Shown piece by piece: positions 1 through 9,330 of a stretch of DNA of 64,000 nucleotides. Source of the DNA: Clostridia bacterium (GTDB taxonomy: Bacteria > Bacillota > Clostridia > TANB77 > CAG-465). Positions within the stretch are counted from its first letter, which is position 1, and each line of letters starts with the position of its first letter. Made by a program: the position numbers and the translations under genes. The stretch is taken from contig JAQSXK010000001.1 of assembly GCA_029256705.1 (NCBI GenBank), positions 186,001-250,000 on the forward strand. The letters run 5' to 3'. Below the pieces are notes generated by a model that had not been told where the DNA came from, ran no database searches, and was given only the letters and a program-made list of their open reading frames with translations.

Positions 1-149
1 ATAGAATCTTTTCCACCAGAAATACATACAGCTATTTTATCATTTTCTTTAACTAACTCGTACTCTTCTATTGCTTGACAGAACTTTCTCCATATATCTT
101 TTCTATATTTTGTTATAATGCCATTTTCTATCTCTTTATATTTTTCCAT
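1..149 (-). CDS. TtcA-family tRNA thiolation ATPase (N-terminal part only)
   Basis: The reading frame opens at ATG 149 behind a GGAGGT site at 152-159 and runs off the left edge, so only 49 residues are visible. It begins MEKYKEIENG and contains the PP-loop ATP pyrophosphatase signature SGGKDS just before the edge. In this family the loop binds ATP, which adenylates a tRNA base before sulfur insertion. The gene lies 13 bp downstream of a cysteine desulfurase, which suits a sulfur-transfer pair. TtcA-like is favoured over TilS or ThiI because of the short basic N-terminus, but the fragment cannot settle it. Confidence 0.7.
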   Translation of the reverse strand, partial: MEKYKEIENGIITKYRKDIWRKFCQAIEEYELVKENDKIAVCISGGKDS

Positions 150-162
150 ATGTACCTCCATT

Positions 163-1296
163 CTATTTATTACCATTTACTAATTTATCATAAACAATAT
201 TAAAACATCTTAAAAATTCATCTATTTCATCATTTGTAGTAAGATGTGAAAAACTAATTCTAAGAGTAGCTAAAGATAATTTTTTATCTGATGTTAATGC
301 ATATACCGATCTAGATATTGTATTAATAGGGCAGCACGCTGCTTTAGTAGAAACATATATATCATATTTTTCTAATTCTTGAACAAATTCTATTGATTTA
401 ATTCCTTTTATACTAATATTTAATGTATATGGTATTGAATTAGATGTACTATTAAAACTTATTTCTGAATATTTTACTAATTCTTCTCTTACTCTTTTAT
501 TTATTTTATCTACATATACATAGTTAGAATCTAGATTTGCATACGCTATTTCTAATGCTTTAGCAGTAGATCTAACCAAGGCTAAATCCGGTGTACCACT
601 TCTATATATAGTTGTACTTTTTCCACCATGTATTAAAGGTGTAAGTTGTATATCTTCTTTTTTAATTAATATACCTATTCCATTTAAGCCATAAAATTTA
701 TGTGGTGCTATTGTCATTAAATCTATATTACTAAGGTCTACTTCTATTTTACCCACAGCTTGTGATGCGTCAACAAAGAAATATGAATTAGGATAGTTCT
801 TAAGTATTTTCCCAATTTCCTCTATTGGCTGTTTAAGACCAATTTCACCATCCACATAAGGAACTGATACAAGTACTGTATCTTGCCTTAATAACTCTTT
901 AAAACTATCTAAATCTATAAGCCCGTCTTTTAGTATATTTACTGTCTCAATATCATAACCGTGTTCATCAGCTAAAATATTAAGTGGACCAATTACTGAA
1001 GAATGATCTAGAGTTGTAACTAAAATATGTTTTCCTTTATTTCTATATTTGTTTAATAATCCTTTAATAGCTAAATTATTTGATTCACTAGCTCCAGAAG
1101 TGTATATTATTTCACTTTCTTTTACATTCAATAATTCTGCAATTTTTTTTGTAGAATCATCTAATAATTCTTTAGCTTGTCTACCTAATTTATGTGATGA
1201 ATTGGGATTACCTATATATTTCATAGTTGTTTCATAAAAAACATCTAATACTTCTTTACTTGTTGGACTATTTGCAGCGTAGTCTAAATATATCAT
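163..1296 (-). CDS. Cysteine desulfurase (NifS/IscS-like, PLP-dependent)
   Basis: A class V aminotransferase that would release sulfur from cysteine for tRNA thiolation or Fe-S clusters. It starts MIYLDYAANSPTS, the family's typical beginning. The PLP lysine lies in APHKFYG. A cysteine pair in TKAACCPIN occupies the region of the catalytic persulfide cysteine. Length is 377 residues, normal for the family. An in-frame codon lies 39 bp upstream, but ATG 1296 has the AGGAGTG site (1303-1309) and matches family starts, so I chose it. It is followed by a TtcA-like thiolase 13 bp away, suggesting tRNA thiolation as the sulfur sink. No IscU scaffold is seen here. Confidence 0.9.
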   Translation of the reverse strand: MIYLDYAANSPTSKEVLDVFYETTMKYIGNPNSSHKLGRQAKELLDDSTKKIAELLNVKESEIIYTSGASESNNLAIKGLLNKYRNKGKHILVTTLDHSSVIGPLNILADEHGYDIETVNILKDGLIDLDSFKELLRQDTVLVSVPYVDGEIGLKQPIEEIGKILKNYPNSYFFVDASQAVGKIEVDLSNIDLMTIAPHKFYGLNGIGILIKKEDIQLTPLIHGGKSTTIYRSGTPDLALVRSTAKALEIAYANLDSNYVYVDKINKRVREELVKYSEISFNSTSNSIPYTLNISIKGIKSIEFVQELEKYDIYVSTKAACCPINTISRSVYALTSDKKLSLATLRISFSHLTTNDEIDEFLRCFNIVYDKLVNGNK

Positions 1297-1450
1297 TATT
1301 TTCACTCCTAATTTTACTTTTATTTCTTGCAACATTTTTCTACTGCAATACTATTATTTTAACATTTTTTTATGTAAATTTCAATTAAAACCTAAAATTT
1401 TGTTAGTAATATCTAACTTTTATCATATATTAACCTATATAAATTACAAT

Positions 1451-1493
1451 ACAAAATAAGTCGAATACTTATTGTATATTCAACTTATTTTGT
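1451..1493 (-). terminator. Hairpin terminator after the phage-structural-like pair
   Basis: A 15-bp inverted repeat (arms 1451-1465 and 1479-1493, one C/T difference) ends in an A/T-rich flank. It lies just past the stop codon at 1499 of the preceding minus-strand gene. Confidence 0.7.
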
Positions 1494-1498
1494 ATTTG

Positions 1499-1951
1499 TT
1501 AATTAAAATGCATTTGTATTAATGATAATACATTAGTACCACTAGATTTAGATTCAATGCTATGACCTACTTCTTTGTTGTGATCAATGTCAAGAAGTAG
1601 TGTACTTAATTGATACATTCTACCAGGAATATCACTTACACCAGACCAATACCCATTAATTGCAGATTCACCATTTTTAAGAAGCACTTGTGCCTTACCA
1701 TAAACAACAACTTTAACTGGAGAGCCGTTAATAATTCCATCTTCATATATAACCCCTATTGGCATTTGAGAGTTTGCCGGTGCTATATCCACAGCATTGT
1801 TAACTGAAAGAGATGCAATTACTATTGTACCCTTTATACTTATACCTGTATTATTGATAAAAGTCTCATAAATTCCACCTTCTGGTGTGAATCCGCAATT
1901 TCCAATTCCAAGCTTTTCTGAAAACAAATCATAACTTACTACTCCACTCAT
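1499..1951 (-). CDS. Putative phage-type structural (capsid decoration-like) protein
   Basis: A 150-residue protein starting MSGVVSYDLFSEKLGIGN. The centre (IVIASLSVNN... APANSQMPIGVIYEDG... VKVVVYGKAQVLLKNG) has the alternating pattern of small phage head-decoration proteins such as DUF2190, but this is a resemblance and not a firm family call. Its first ~20 residues resemble the start of the neighbouring upstream protein (VSYxL...K.G..N), suggesting a shared assembly segment. No clear ribosome binding site precedes ATG 1951. The upstream stop lies only 3 nt away, so translation is probably coupled. No other phage genes flank it. Confidence 0.45.
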   Translation of the reverse strand: MSGVVSYDLFSEKLGIGNCGFTPEGGIYETFINNTGISIKGTIVIASLSVNNAVDIAPANSQMPIGVIYEDGIINGSPVKVVVYGKAQVLLKNGESAINGYWSGVSDIPGRMYQLSTLLLDIDHNKEVGHSIESKSSGTNVLSLIQMHFN

Positions 1952-1954
1952 ATT

Positions 1955-2293
1955 TTACGCTACTACTGTATACGGAACAGCTGCTTTCTCAGAAGCGCTT
2001 AATAATAGATAAGCAGCTTCAGTAATTTGCTGGTTAACCCATGCTGGAATCGCTAATGCTTCATTCCAATACCAATATGAATTAGTCTCGGTTACATAAG
2101 CGTAATCCGCTAATAATCCAGTTGCATGTGCAGCTATTAAAGCAGCACTTGTTGCATATTCGCCTTTATAAGTTTCAACAGCTTCTGCAGGCAATTGGGA
2201 TACTAAAAGTTTACTATTAGCATCAAGTGTTGCTAGTCCATTTGCAGTACCTTGTTTTGATTGTAATAATTCATAACTTACAGAACTTGCCAT
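1955..2293 (-). CDS. Phage tail-fibre-like protein
   Basis: A 112-residue protein beginning MASSVSYELLQSKQGTANG and continuing ATLDANSKLLVSQLP, a motif characteristic of phage tail-fibre and tail-associated proteins. The C-terminal half (YATSAALIAAHATG, SYWYWNEALAIPAWVNQQI, SEKAAVPYTVV) also looks like phage structural sequence. It has a very strong GGGGGG ribosome binding site just before ATG 2293 and is followed 3 nt later by the decoration-like gene. Terminase, portal, capsid and lysis genes are absent nearby, so it is either a remnant or a domesticated structural module. Confidence 0.6.
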   Translation of the reverse strand: MASSVSYELLQSKQGTANGLATLDANSKLLVSQLPAEAVETYKGEYATSAALIAAHATGLLADYAYVTETNSYWYWNEALAIPAWVNQQITEAAYLLLSASEKAAVPYTVVA

Positions 2294-2308
2294 ATTTTAT
2301 CCCCCCCT

Positions 2309-2401
2309 TTATGGTAATATAATCCATAAAATATTTGGATTATATTTTTGACAGTTATACAAATTTTTATAACATATTTCTGTGATAAATTTGATTTCCA
2401 T
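2309..2401 (-). CDS. 30-residue microprotein leading the phage-structural-like operon
   Basis: A short frame (MEIKFITEICYKNLYNCQKY..., ending WIILP) starts at ATG 2401 behind AAGGGGGG with 5-nt spacing, nearly identical to the site of the next gene. Its stop codon touches the downstream gene's GGGGGG site, a typical operon arrangement. It carries two cysteines and three asparagine/tyrosine-rich turns. I recognise no family. It could be a true microprotein or a translated leader that couples expression of the following gene. Confidence 0.45.
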   Translation of the reverse strand: MEIKFITEICYKNLYNCQKYNPNILWIILP

Positions 2402-2500
2402 AAAATCCCCCCTTAGAATAAAAATGTTCAAAATGTTAATCATATTCATCTATATATATTATGAATTATTTTTAAATTAGTGATAACTCGTCCAATAACA

Positions 2501-2542
2501 AAGAGTATATAAATCACAAATAGTTGTGATTTATATACTCTT
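2501..2542. terminator. Perfect 19-bp bidirectional-type hairpin terminator
   Basis: Arms 2501-2519 and 2524-2542 pair perfectly around a 4-nt loop. T-rich sequence follows on the plus strand and TTTGTT on the minus strand. It closes the copper operon, whose last gene stops at 2572. Confidence 0.85.
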
Positions 2543-2571
2543 TTAATTTTTATTTGTTATTTAATGTTTAT

Positions 2572-3108
2572 TTAATTAGTTTTCCAATTTACAAAAAAAC
2601 TTTTTTGAGAATCTAAATATGTACTAGATATTATTACTTTATCTGCACTTTCAGTTTTATCTTCTGATAAAATTGGTACTGGATTACATCCGCCTTTAAT
2701 CTTCTCAATTTGATCTATACTAAATTTATTACCACAGTTTTGACATACCATGTAGCTACCTTGCTGTTTATAGTATCCTCTACCTGAATCATAGCATACT
2801 TGACATGTATTTAAAGCTGTTCTTATACTTCCATCATTTGATTTAACTGCCATTACTTCCATGTTTACATTTCCAGATTTATATTTATAAAATTTAGCTG
2901 TACTTGTTATTTCACTTTTATTTATTACTATGCCATCTACTTGTGTAGTATTTTCTTTTTGATCGCTAATATTATTCGATTGTTCAATAGCATTATTTAA
3001 CCCATTAGTTTGAGTTTTAATTTCATCTTTATTTAAAGTTATAGCAAAATAAATTCCAGATATACAGATTAATATTGCAACTAGTATTAAAATTTTCTTT
3101 TTATTCAT
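2572..3108 (-). CDS. DUF2318 membrane-anchored metal-binding protein
   Basis: A 178-residue protein with one N-terminal transmembrane segment (about residues 4-24), a polar linker, then a DUF2318-type core: CQVCYDSGRGYY, CQNCGNKF and GGCNP. The paired CxxC motifs and the extra cysteine imply metal or Fe-S binding outside the membrane. DUF2318 proteins commonly sit beside heavy-metal or iron transport genes, and here it is the last gene after the copper two-component system. It has its own promoter and putative operator (3145-3175), so it can be induced separately from the genes upstream. The exact metal is not known from sequence. Confidence 0.85.
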   Translation of the reverse strand: MNKKKILILVAILICISGIYFAITLNKDEIKTQTNGLNNAIEQSNNISDQKENTTQVDGIVINKSEITSTAKFYKYKSGNVNMEVMAVKSNDGSIRTALNTCQVCYDSGRGYYKQQGSYMVCQNCGNKFSIDQIEKIKGGCNPVPILSEDKTESADKVIISSTYLDSQKSFFVNWKTN

Positions 3109-3144
3109 TTTTTACCCCTTACATTCGTTAATTTTTATGCATTT

Positions 3145-3175
3145 ATTTTAACATATTATTATGAAGATTTTATGT
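3145..3175 (-). promoter_or_regulatory. Promoter with putative response-regulator operator before DUF2318 gene
   Basis: On the minus strand the 18-bp element ACATAAAATCTTCATAAT (3158-3175) is followed after 7 nt by a -10 box TAAAAT (3145-3150). CATAA occurs twice with an 11-bp period, the layout bound by OmpR/PhoB-family regulators. The identical 18 bp with the same 7-nt spacing precedes the first gene of the operon (9331-9361). No good -35 box is present, fitting activator dependence. Confidence 0.65.
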
Positions 3176-3184
3176 GTTTACCAA

Positions 3185-4579
3185 TTAAATTTTATTATCA
3201 CTATCTAATTTTAAAATTATCTGAGTACCTTTATCTAATTCACTATTTGCAATTATACTTCCGTTATGCGCTTCAACTATAGCTTTGCAAATAGCCAATC
3301 CAATACCAGAACCACCTGTCAACCTATTTCTAGATTTATCTGCTCTATAAAATCTTTCAAATATATGTGGTAAATCTTCTTTTGAAACACCTATACCATT
3401 ATCTATAACAGATATAACAACTTTATTTTTTTCCTTAAATGTTTTTATATTAATATTTCCACCTATTTTATTATACTTTATTGAGTTAGACAAAATATTT
3501 ATAATAACTTGAGTTATTTTATCTTTATCTGCGAATATATCTTTACATCCATCGTCAAAGTTTACTGTTAATTCTTTACTTTGTAAATCTTTTTCGAAAT
3601 TTTTTATTATACTATTTATAGCACTAGATAAATTAAACTCTACTTTATTTAAAACTAAATTTTCACTTTCATATTTAGTTAACTTTTCTAAATCACTTAC
3701 TAATCTTGTCATTCTTAATATTTCTTCATGACAACTTTTCAACCTTTCTTTATTTGGTTTCCATACCCCATCAATCATTGCCTCTAAATTCCCACGTAAT
3801 GAAGCAAGAGGGGTCCTAAGTTCATGGGCTACATCTGAAGTTAATCTTTCACGTAATGATTCTTGCAATTCTAATGTACTTGCTAAATCATTAATGCTTT
3901 TAATTAATTCAGAGATCTCTTTAGTATTTGACTTTTCATCTATTCTTCCATCAAAATATCCATTTGAAATATGCTTTGTTTTATTAATAACCTTAAGTAT
4001 TGGTTTACTTATTCTCCTTGAAATTACACTACCTATTATTAGAGAAATTACTAGTGTAGCTAGTCCAACCGCAAAAATAATCTTATTTATACCATTAATA
4101 AAAGATAAATCATGATCATCAAAATAAAATGGTCCATAATATCCTATTTCTAAAATGCCCACTAAATTGGAATTATTCAATATATTATATTCATTTTCTA
4201 CATAACCACCATTTAAATTAGTATATCTATTAGTCATGTTTTTTGCCATATGTTCTAACATTTGGTTACAAAGTCCGTTATTATGAACTGTTGCATCCCA
4301 AATAATATTACCCTGTGCATCTTTGACTTTTATTATCATACCCTCTTCAAGTGCAGTAACCCCTATATTCTCAATTGAACTTACATTCCAATTATTATTA
4401 TCATATTGCTGACTTATTGAGTATAATAACTCATTGTTTTTATTTTCCTGTTTATGCATAACATAATTTCTAAAGTGATTCTCAACAAATATATTAGATA
4501 ATACACTTATGAGAGTAACACAAATTAATATTATTATAACAAATGATAATGATAACTTTTGACTTAAACTATATTTCAT
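3185..4579 (-). CDS. Membrane sensor histidine kinase of copper-locus two-component system
   Basis: A 464-residue sensor kinase. It has an N-terminal transmembrane segment, an extracytoplasmic sensor region of about 130 residues, a second transmembrane helix near 165-187, HAMP, a HisKA domain with H-box VAHELRTPLAS, and an ATPase domain with N-box SNSIKYN and G-boxes DNGIGV and GSGIGLAI. It would autophosphorylate on the H-box histidine and pass phosphate to the regulator just upstream. The ATG overlaps the regulator's TGA (ATGA), so translation is coupled. Location after copA and copZ suggests that it senses copper or extracytoplasmic redox stress. The ligand is inferred from context only. 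Confidence 0.93.
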   Translation of the reverse strand: MKYSLSQKLSLSFVIIILICVTLISVLSNIFVENHFRNYVMHKQENKNNELLYSISQQYDNNNWNVSSIENIGVTALEEGMIIKVKDAQGNIIWDATVHNNGLCNQMLEHMAKNMTNRYTNLNGGYVENEYNILNNSNLVGILEIGYYGPFYFDDHDLSFINGINKIIFAVGLATLVISLIIGSVISRRISKPILKVINKTKHISNGYFDGRIDEKSNTKEISELIKSINDLASTLELQESLRERLTSDVAHELRTPLASLRGNLEAMIDGVWKPNKERLKSCHEEILRMTRLVSDLEKLTKYESENLVLNKVEFNLSSAINSIIKNFEKDLQSKELTVNFDDGCKDIFADKDKITQVIINILSNSIKYNKIGGNINIKTFKEKNKVVISVIDNGIGVSKEDLPHIFERFYRADKSRNRLTGGSGIGLAICKAIVEAHNGSIIANSELDKGTQIILKLDSDNKI

Positions 4580-5280
4580 AATGAGTCACCACCAAATTTA
4601 TATCCTACACCATGTACAGTTAATATATATTGAGGATTTTTAGAATTTGTTTCTATCTTTTGTCTTAGATTTTTGATATGTGTATCTATTGTTCTATCAA
4701 ATGAGTCATAACAATCATCAAATACAATTGAAATTAGTTCTTCTCTAGTAAATAATTTAGTGGAATATTTAATTAAAGCTATAAGTATTTTATATTCAGT
4801 AGGAGTCAAATTAACTACATTGCCAGTTTTTTTAACCTCATGTTTAAGTATATCAATAACTAAATCATTATCGTTAAAATTAAATATATTTGCTAAAGGA
4901 TCAATTGTATCTTTTGCTCTTCTTAAAATTGCAGAAACTCTAGCTACCAATTCATTTGGGCTAAACGGTTTTAAAATATATCCATCTGCTCCAATATTTA
5001 ACCCATTAATTACATCTTTTTCCGAAACTTTTGCAGTAAGCATTATTATTGGTACACTAGATATTTTTCTTATCTGCCTGCAAACATCTTCACCAGATAG
5101 ATCAGGAAGCATTAAATCTAGTATAACTAAAGCTGGCTTTTCTCTTTCAAAAAAATTTATAGCATCTTTACCATTAAAAGCTGTAATTACATTATATTCA
5201 TTTTTTTCTAAATATGCTTTAACAATTTCAACTATCTTAATTTCATCATCAACTACTAATACCTTTTTTCTTACTTCCAT
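4576..5280 (-). CDS. OmpR/PhoB-family response regulator
   Basis: A 234-residue regulator with a receiver domain (acidic VVDDE, phospho-acceptor aspartate in LDLMLPDLSG, conserved lysine in MLTAK) and a C-terminal winged helix ending GYKFGGDS. It is the cognate partner of the overlapping histidine kinase. It lies 41 bp downstream of copZ with a strong AGGGGG site. Two identical direct-repeat elements (CATAA-N6-CATAA) in front of the first and last genes of this locus are its likely targets. Confidence 0.93.
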   Translation of the reverse strand: MEVRKKVLVVDDEIKIVEIVKAYLEKNEYNVITAFNGKDAINFFEREKPALVILDLMLPDLSGEDVCRQIRKISSVPIIMLTAKVSEKDVINGLNIGADGYILKPFSPNELVARVSAILRRAKDTIDPLANIFNFNDNDLVIDILKHEVKKTGNVVNLTPTEYKILIALIKYSTKLFTREELISIVFDDCYDSFDRTIDTHIKNLRQKIETNSKNPQYILTVHGVGYKFGGDSL

Positions 5281-5321
5281 ACTAACCCCCTAGCTTATGA
5301 ATATAACAGGTAATTTAATAA

Positions 5322-5534
5322 TTACTTTACAGTATATCCTTCATCTTCTATTGCTAATTTTATATCTTCGATTTTTACTTTGTGTAAATCATACTCTATA
5401 GTAACAGTTTTATCGTCTAAATTTACATCTACACTTGATACACCGTCTATAGCTCCTACAGCTTTTTTTACACTATTTACACAATGATTACATGACATTC
5501 CTTCTACATTTAATATTATTTTTTCACTTAACAT
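5322..5534 (-). CDS. copZ: Copper chaperone, CopZ-like HMA protein
   Basis: A 70-residue heavy-metal-associated domain protein with the metal-binding motif GMSCNHC near residues 12-18 and the usual ferredoxin-like pattern (VDVNLDDKTVTIEYD). It would carry Cu(I) in the cytoplasm to the ATPase encoded immediately upstream and to the regulatory machinery. It lies 21 bp after copA and 41 bp before the response regulator, in one operon. Confidence 0.92.
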   Translation of the reverse strand: MLSEKIILNVEGMSCNHCVNSVKKAVGAIDGVSSVDVNLDDKTVTIEYDLHKVKIEDIKLAIEDEGYTVK

Positions 5535-5555
5535 ACTTATCTTCCTTTCTACTTT

Positions 5556-7745
5556 TTATTTTACTTTAAATCTTTTTAAACTTAATGAATTTGTAACAAC
5601 TGATACTGAACTAAAAGCCATAGCAGCTCCAGCAATTATTGGGTTTAACATTCCAAGTGCTGCAAATGGTATTCCTATTATGTTATATATAAACGCCCAG
5701 AACAAGTTTTGTTTTATTTTATTCATTGTTTTTCTTGATAACTTTATTGCTGTTACGATTGATTTTAAATCACCACTCATCAAGGTTATATCTGCAGCTT
5801 CAATAGCAACATCTGTACCAGTTCCAATAGCCATACCAACATCTGCTGTTGCTAAGGCTGGTGCATCATTTATACCATCTCCAACCATTCCTACAATTTT
5901 ACCATTTGCTTTTAACTTTTCAACCTCTTCAGCTTTATTCTCAGGTAGAACTTCAGCTAATACATTTTTTATATTAACTTGCTCAGCAATTGCACTTGCT
6001 GTTGTTTTATTATCCCCAGTAATCATGTAAACTTCAATACCCATATTTTGAAGTTGCTCTATTGCTTCTTTAGAATTTTCTTTTAATGTATCTGCAACTG
6101 CTATTATACCTTCTAATTTACCATTAACAGATAATAGCATCGCTGTTTTACCATCTTTTTCTAAATTCACTAATGTCTCTTCAATACCAGATATATCTAT
6201 ATTGTTTTGCATCATTAGTTTTCTTGTACCAATATTTATATTTTTACCATCTATCTCAGCAACTATACCTTTTCCAGCTATTGCCTCAAACTTATTAGGA
6301 TCTACTATTTCCCCTAAATCTTTTTTGCCTCTTTCAAATATAGCAACTCCTAATGGATGCTCAGATCTTTTCTCAGCAATTGCAGCTAAAGATAAAATGT
6401 ATTCTTCTTTAAGCTGACCAACTGTTATTATATCTGTAACTTCTGGCTGTCCTTTAGTAATAGTACCTGTCTTATCCAATATTATAGCGTTTAATTTATA
6501 TGCAGTCTCTAAATGTTCTCCACCTTTAATTAATATACCATTTTCTGCGCCTTTACCTGTTCCTACCATTATTGCTGTAGGTGTTGCAAGACCAAGTGCA
6601 CAAGGACATGCAATTACTAAAACAGCTACTGCACTTACTAATCCCATTGTAAAGTTACCAACAATTATGTACCAAATTAAAAATGTAATAACTGCTATTA
6701 AAAGTACTACTGGAACAAAAATTCCAGATACCTTATCCGCAATTTTTTGTATTGGTGCCTTTGAACCTTGTGCATCTTCAACCATCTTAATGATTTGTGC
6801 AAGCATTGTTTCTCTACCAATTTTTATTGCTTCGAATTTAAATGTTCCATATTTGTTTATTGTAGCACCTATAACATTATCTCCAACTTTCTTTCCAGTT
6901 GGCATACTTTCACCTGTTATCATAGATTCATCTACTGATGAGTTTCCTTCAATTATCTTACCATCAACAGGAATTTTTTCTCCAGGTCTAACTACAATTA
7001 TATCCCCTACTACAACTTCTTCAATTAAAATATCCTTCTCTACATTATCTCTAATAACTCTTGCAGTTTTAGCTTGCATACCCATAAGTTTTTTTATTGC
7101 TTCTGATGTTTTTCCTTTTGCTATTGCTTCTAAATATTTACCAAGTAGTATTAAAGTTATTATTATACTAGATGCTTCAAAATATAGATCTTTCATCATG
7201 CCCATTTGTACAGTTTGGTAAAATACATTATATACACTGTAAAAGAATGCTGCAGATGTTCCCATAACTACTAAAACATCCATGTTAGGGCTTTTAGATT
7301 TCAAGGCATAATATGCTCCTTTATAGAATCTAAAGCCTATAATAAATTGTACAGGAGTAGCAATTAATAATTGTAAGTATGGATTATGTATAAAGTCTAT
7401 TTCAATACCTAATATAGCTGTAATCATAGCTATAACAAGTGGTAGGCTAAGTATTGTAGATATAACTAAATCCCTTCTTAATTTTTTTATTTCTTTTTCT
7501 CTTTTTTCTTTATCACTATCTGGGTTTGTATCTTCTTCTTTTTCTGCTCCATAACCTAAGTCATGAATCATACTGATTATATCTTTTAATTTAAGTTTCT
7601 TTTCATCATAATCAAAAGTAGCCTTTTCAGCTATCAAATTAACATTGACATTTTCAATTCCATTTAATTTGTTTAGTTTTCTTTCAATCTTTGATGAACA
7701 TGATGCACATGTCATCCCAGATATTTTTAAAACTTCTTTTTTCAT
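5556..7745 (-). CDS. copA: Cu(I)-exporting P1B-type ATPase CopA
   Basis: A 729-residue P-type ATPase with one N-terminal HMA domain (GMTCASC), eight predicted membrane helices, the CPC transport motif in [12 protein letters not shown], the phosphorylation site DKTGT, the nucleotide-domain SEHPLG, TGDN and the hinge GDGINDAP. These define the Cu(I)-exporting subgroup. Only one N-terminal HMA is present, as in many Clostridia. It lies 18 bp after the HMA/DsbD-like gene and before copZ, in a single metal-handling operon. The start ATG 7745 has an AGAGGAG site. Confidence 0.96.
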   Translation of the reverse strand: MKKEVLKISGMTCASCSSKIERKLNKLNGIENVNVNLIAEKATFDYDEKKLKLKDIISMIHDLGYGAEKEEDTNPDSDKEKREKEIKKLRRDLVISTILSLPLVIAMITAILGIEIDFIHNPYLQLLIATPVQFIIGFRFYKGAYYALKSKSPNMDVLVVMGTSAAFFYSVYNVFYQTVQMGMMKDLYFEASSIIITLILLGKYLEAIAKGKTSEAIKKLMGMQAKTARVIRDNVEKDILIEEVVVGDIIVVRPGEKIPVDGKIIEGNSSVDESMITGESMPTGKKVGDNVIGATINKYGTFKFEAIKIGRETMLAQIIKMVEDAQGSKAPIQKIADKVSGIFVPVVLLIAVITFLIWYIIVGNFTMGLVSAVAVLVIACPCALGLATPTAIMVGTGKGAENGILIKGGEHLETAYKLNAIILDKTGTITKGQPEVTDIITVGQLKEEYILSLAAIAEKRSEHPLGVAIFERGKKDLGEIVDPNKFEAIAGKGIVAEIDGKNINIGTRKLMMQNNIDISGIEETLVNLEKDGKTAMLLSVNGKLEGIIAVADTLKENSKEAIEQLQNMGIEVYMITGDNKTTASAIAEQVNIKNVLAEVLPENKAEEVEKLKANGKIVGMVGDGINDAPALATADVGMAIGTGTDVAIEAADITLMSGDLKSIVTAIKLSRKTMNKIKQNLFWAFIYNIIGIPFAALGMLNPIIAGAAMAFSSVSVVTNSLSLKRFKVK

Positions 7746-7763
7746 AATTTATTCTCCTCTTTT

Positions 7764-9272
7764 CTATATACCACAACATCCGCCACTTGATGGAGAATAG
7801 CTATCCTCTGATGGATAACTATCTATCGATGGATACGTTTCTTCTAATGAACTACCCGAGCCACAACAACCAGCTCCACCAGATGTAGGTAAATTTTCTT
7901 CTGTTAAATCACTCGAACTAACGGCAGATAAATCGTCTACTACTTTAATACTACTACTTATCATTCCCATCCAGCAAGTATATATAATATTTTTTGTTTC
8001 AGTTGGTGTAAACTCAATTAGATTATCTCCAACAACAAGTTTTTTTGTCATTTTAAATTCTGGTATATTAATTGGATTATTACATCCATTTAACTCACCT
8101 TGCTCAACTTTTATCGTCCATTTAACTGGTATACCCTTTTGTACTACTATAGGCGAATATCTGCCGTTTTCTAACCTAGTAGTAACTGTTTGCACCGCAT
8201 CACTAATAACCGCTACATTGGCTGATTTTGTTTGCTGCAGACCAGAAAAATCTGGTATCAATGACATGCCCGTCAAACTTGCACCCCTGTTCATCATTAT
8301 TATTCCTAAAATTATAACTAAGGCCGCACTTACTTTCATCATATTATGATTAAACTTTGAAGTAAGAAATGAGCTTAAAGCACCTAATCCAAACATTAAA
8401 GGAACTGTTCCTAAACTAAATAAAAACATTGACATACTTCCAGATATAAAGTTTCCTGTACCAAGTGCATATATTTGCATTGCTTGCAATGGTCCACACG
8501 GCATTAAACCGTTTAGTAATCCAACATATAACGGTCCTTTTTTTGATTTTTCTTTATTAAATTTATTAGTTAAAAATTTTGGCATTTTAGGATTTAATTT
8601 TCTAAGCCATGGAAATATATTTAACATATTTAATCCCATGATTAACATTAACACTCCAGATATTATAGATACCATTGCCTTTGCAAACTCCGATATACTA
8701 ATTAAACTACCAAATGCCCCAAATATACCACCAATTAAGGTATACGATATTACTCTACCTATATTGTATAATATACTTGGCATAAACTTATATTTATAAT
8801 TTTGATCTTTATATGAAGCACATTGGGATATATTTATACCACCACACATAGCCACACAATGTAATGATGTTAATAATCCAATTACAAATAACATGCCATA
8901 CCCCATTGATTGATTAACTTCGGGAATAAAATTAAAACCAATTGTATTTTGTATTAATAAATATACTGCTATTAATATGACAATTATCCCAATAAATTGT
9001 AATATATTTGACTTACCATTACTTTGTACATTATTTTCTACTTTTGTATATTTTTTACCTAAAATTACTTTATAATCTAAACTTTCTATTTTATCTATAA
9101 TTTGACTCTCATTAGCTTTTTCATTTATATAAGTAACCTCTACAGTAGAATCAGAAAACTTAGCTTTTACTTCTTCAATACCAACTAGACTTTTTAAACC
9201 TTTTTCTATCCTATTTTCACAACCACTACAAGTCATTCCCTCTATTTTATATTTTTTTGTAACTCTATCCAC
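7764..9272 (-). CDS. HMA - DsbD/SafE-like membrane - cupredoxin fusion with Cys-rich tail
   Basis: A 502-residue multidomain protein starting at GTG 9272 (AGAGGTG site). Residues about 5-70 form an HMA domain with GMTCSGC. Residues about 90-335 form a six-helix DsbD_2/TauE-SafE-like unit with MCGGIN and MPCGPLQAMQIY. Residues about 375-460 resemble a cupredoxin, with GCNNPINIPEF and the YTCWMGM metal-site segment. The last 35 residues are Ser/Pro/Cys-rich with two CCG clusters. It is the first gene of the copper operon and would move electrons or metal across the membrane, or trap Cu(I) outside. Similar fusions are known in Clostridia; the substrate is not established by sequence. Confidence 0.85.
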   Translation of the reverse strand: MDRVTKKYKIEGMTCSGCENRIEKGLKSLVGIEEVKAKFSDSTVEVTYINEKANESQIIDKIESLDYKVILGKKYTKVENNVQSNGKSNILQFIGIIVILIAVYLLIQNTIGFNFIPEVNQSMGYGMLFVIGLLTSLHCVAMCGGINISQCASYKDQNYKYKFMPSILYNIGRVISYTLIGGIFGAFGSLISISEFAKAMVSIISGVLMLIMGLNMLNIFPWLRKLNPKMPKFLTNKFNKEKSKKGPLYVGLLNGLMPCGPLQAMQIYALGTGNFISGSMSMFLFSLGTVPLMFGLGALSSFLTSKFNHNMMKVSAALVIILGIIMMNRGASLTGMSLIPDFSGLQQTKSANVAVISDAVQTVTTRLENGRYSPIVVQKGIPVKWTIKVEQGELNGCNNPINIPEFKMTKKLVVGDNLIEFTPTETKNIIYTCWMGMISSSIKVVDDLSAVSSSDLTEENLPTSGGAGCCGSGSSLEETYPSIDSYPSEDSYSPSSGGCCGI

Positions 9273-9330
9273 TTATTCACCTCTTTATTATCTACATATC
9301 GCATAGTAAAATAATTTATATTACAAGTGT

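Noticed and set aside
1499-2401. Prophage
   Set aside because: Only three short structural-like frames occur; there are no integrase, terminase, portal, capsid or lysis genes, and no attachment-site duplication is visible.
4760-5293. A plus-strand 177-codon open frame
   Set aside because: It lies entirely opposite the response-regulator gene, has no ribosome binding site and encodes a hydrophobic AT-derived sequence with no motifs.
6667-7221. A plus-strand 184-codon open frame
   Set aside because: It is antisense to the catalytic part of copA; no site and no protein family resemblance.
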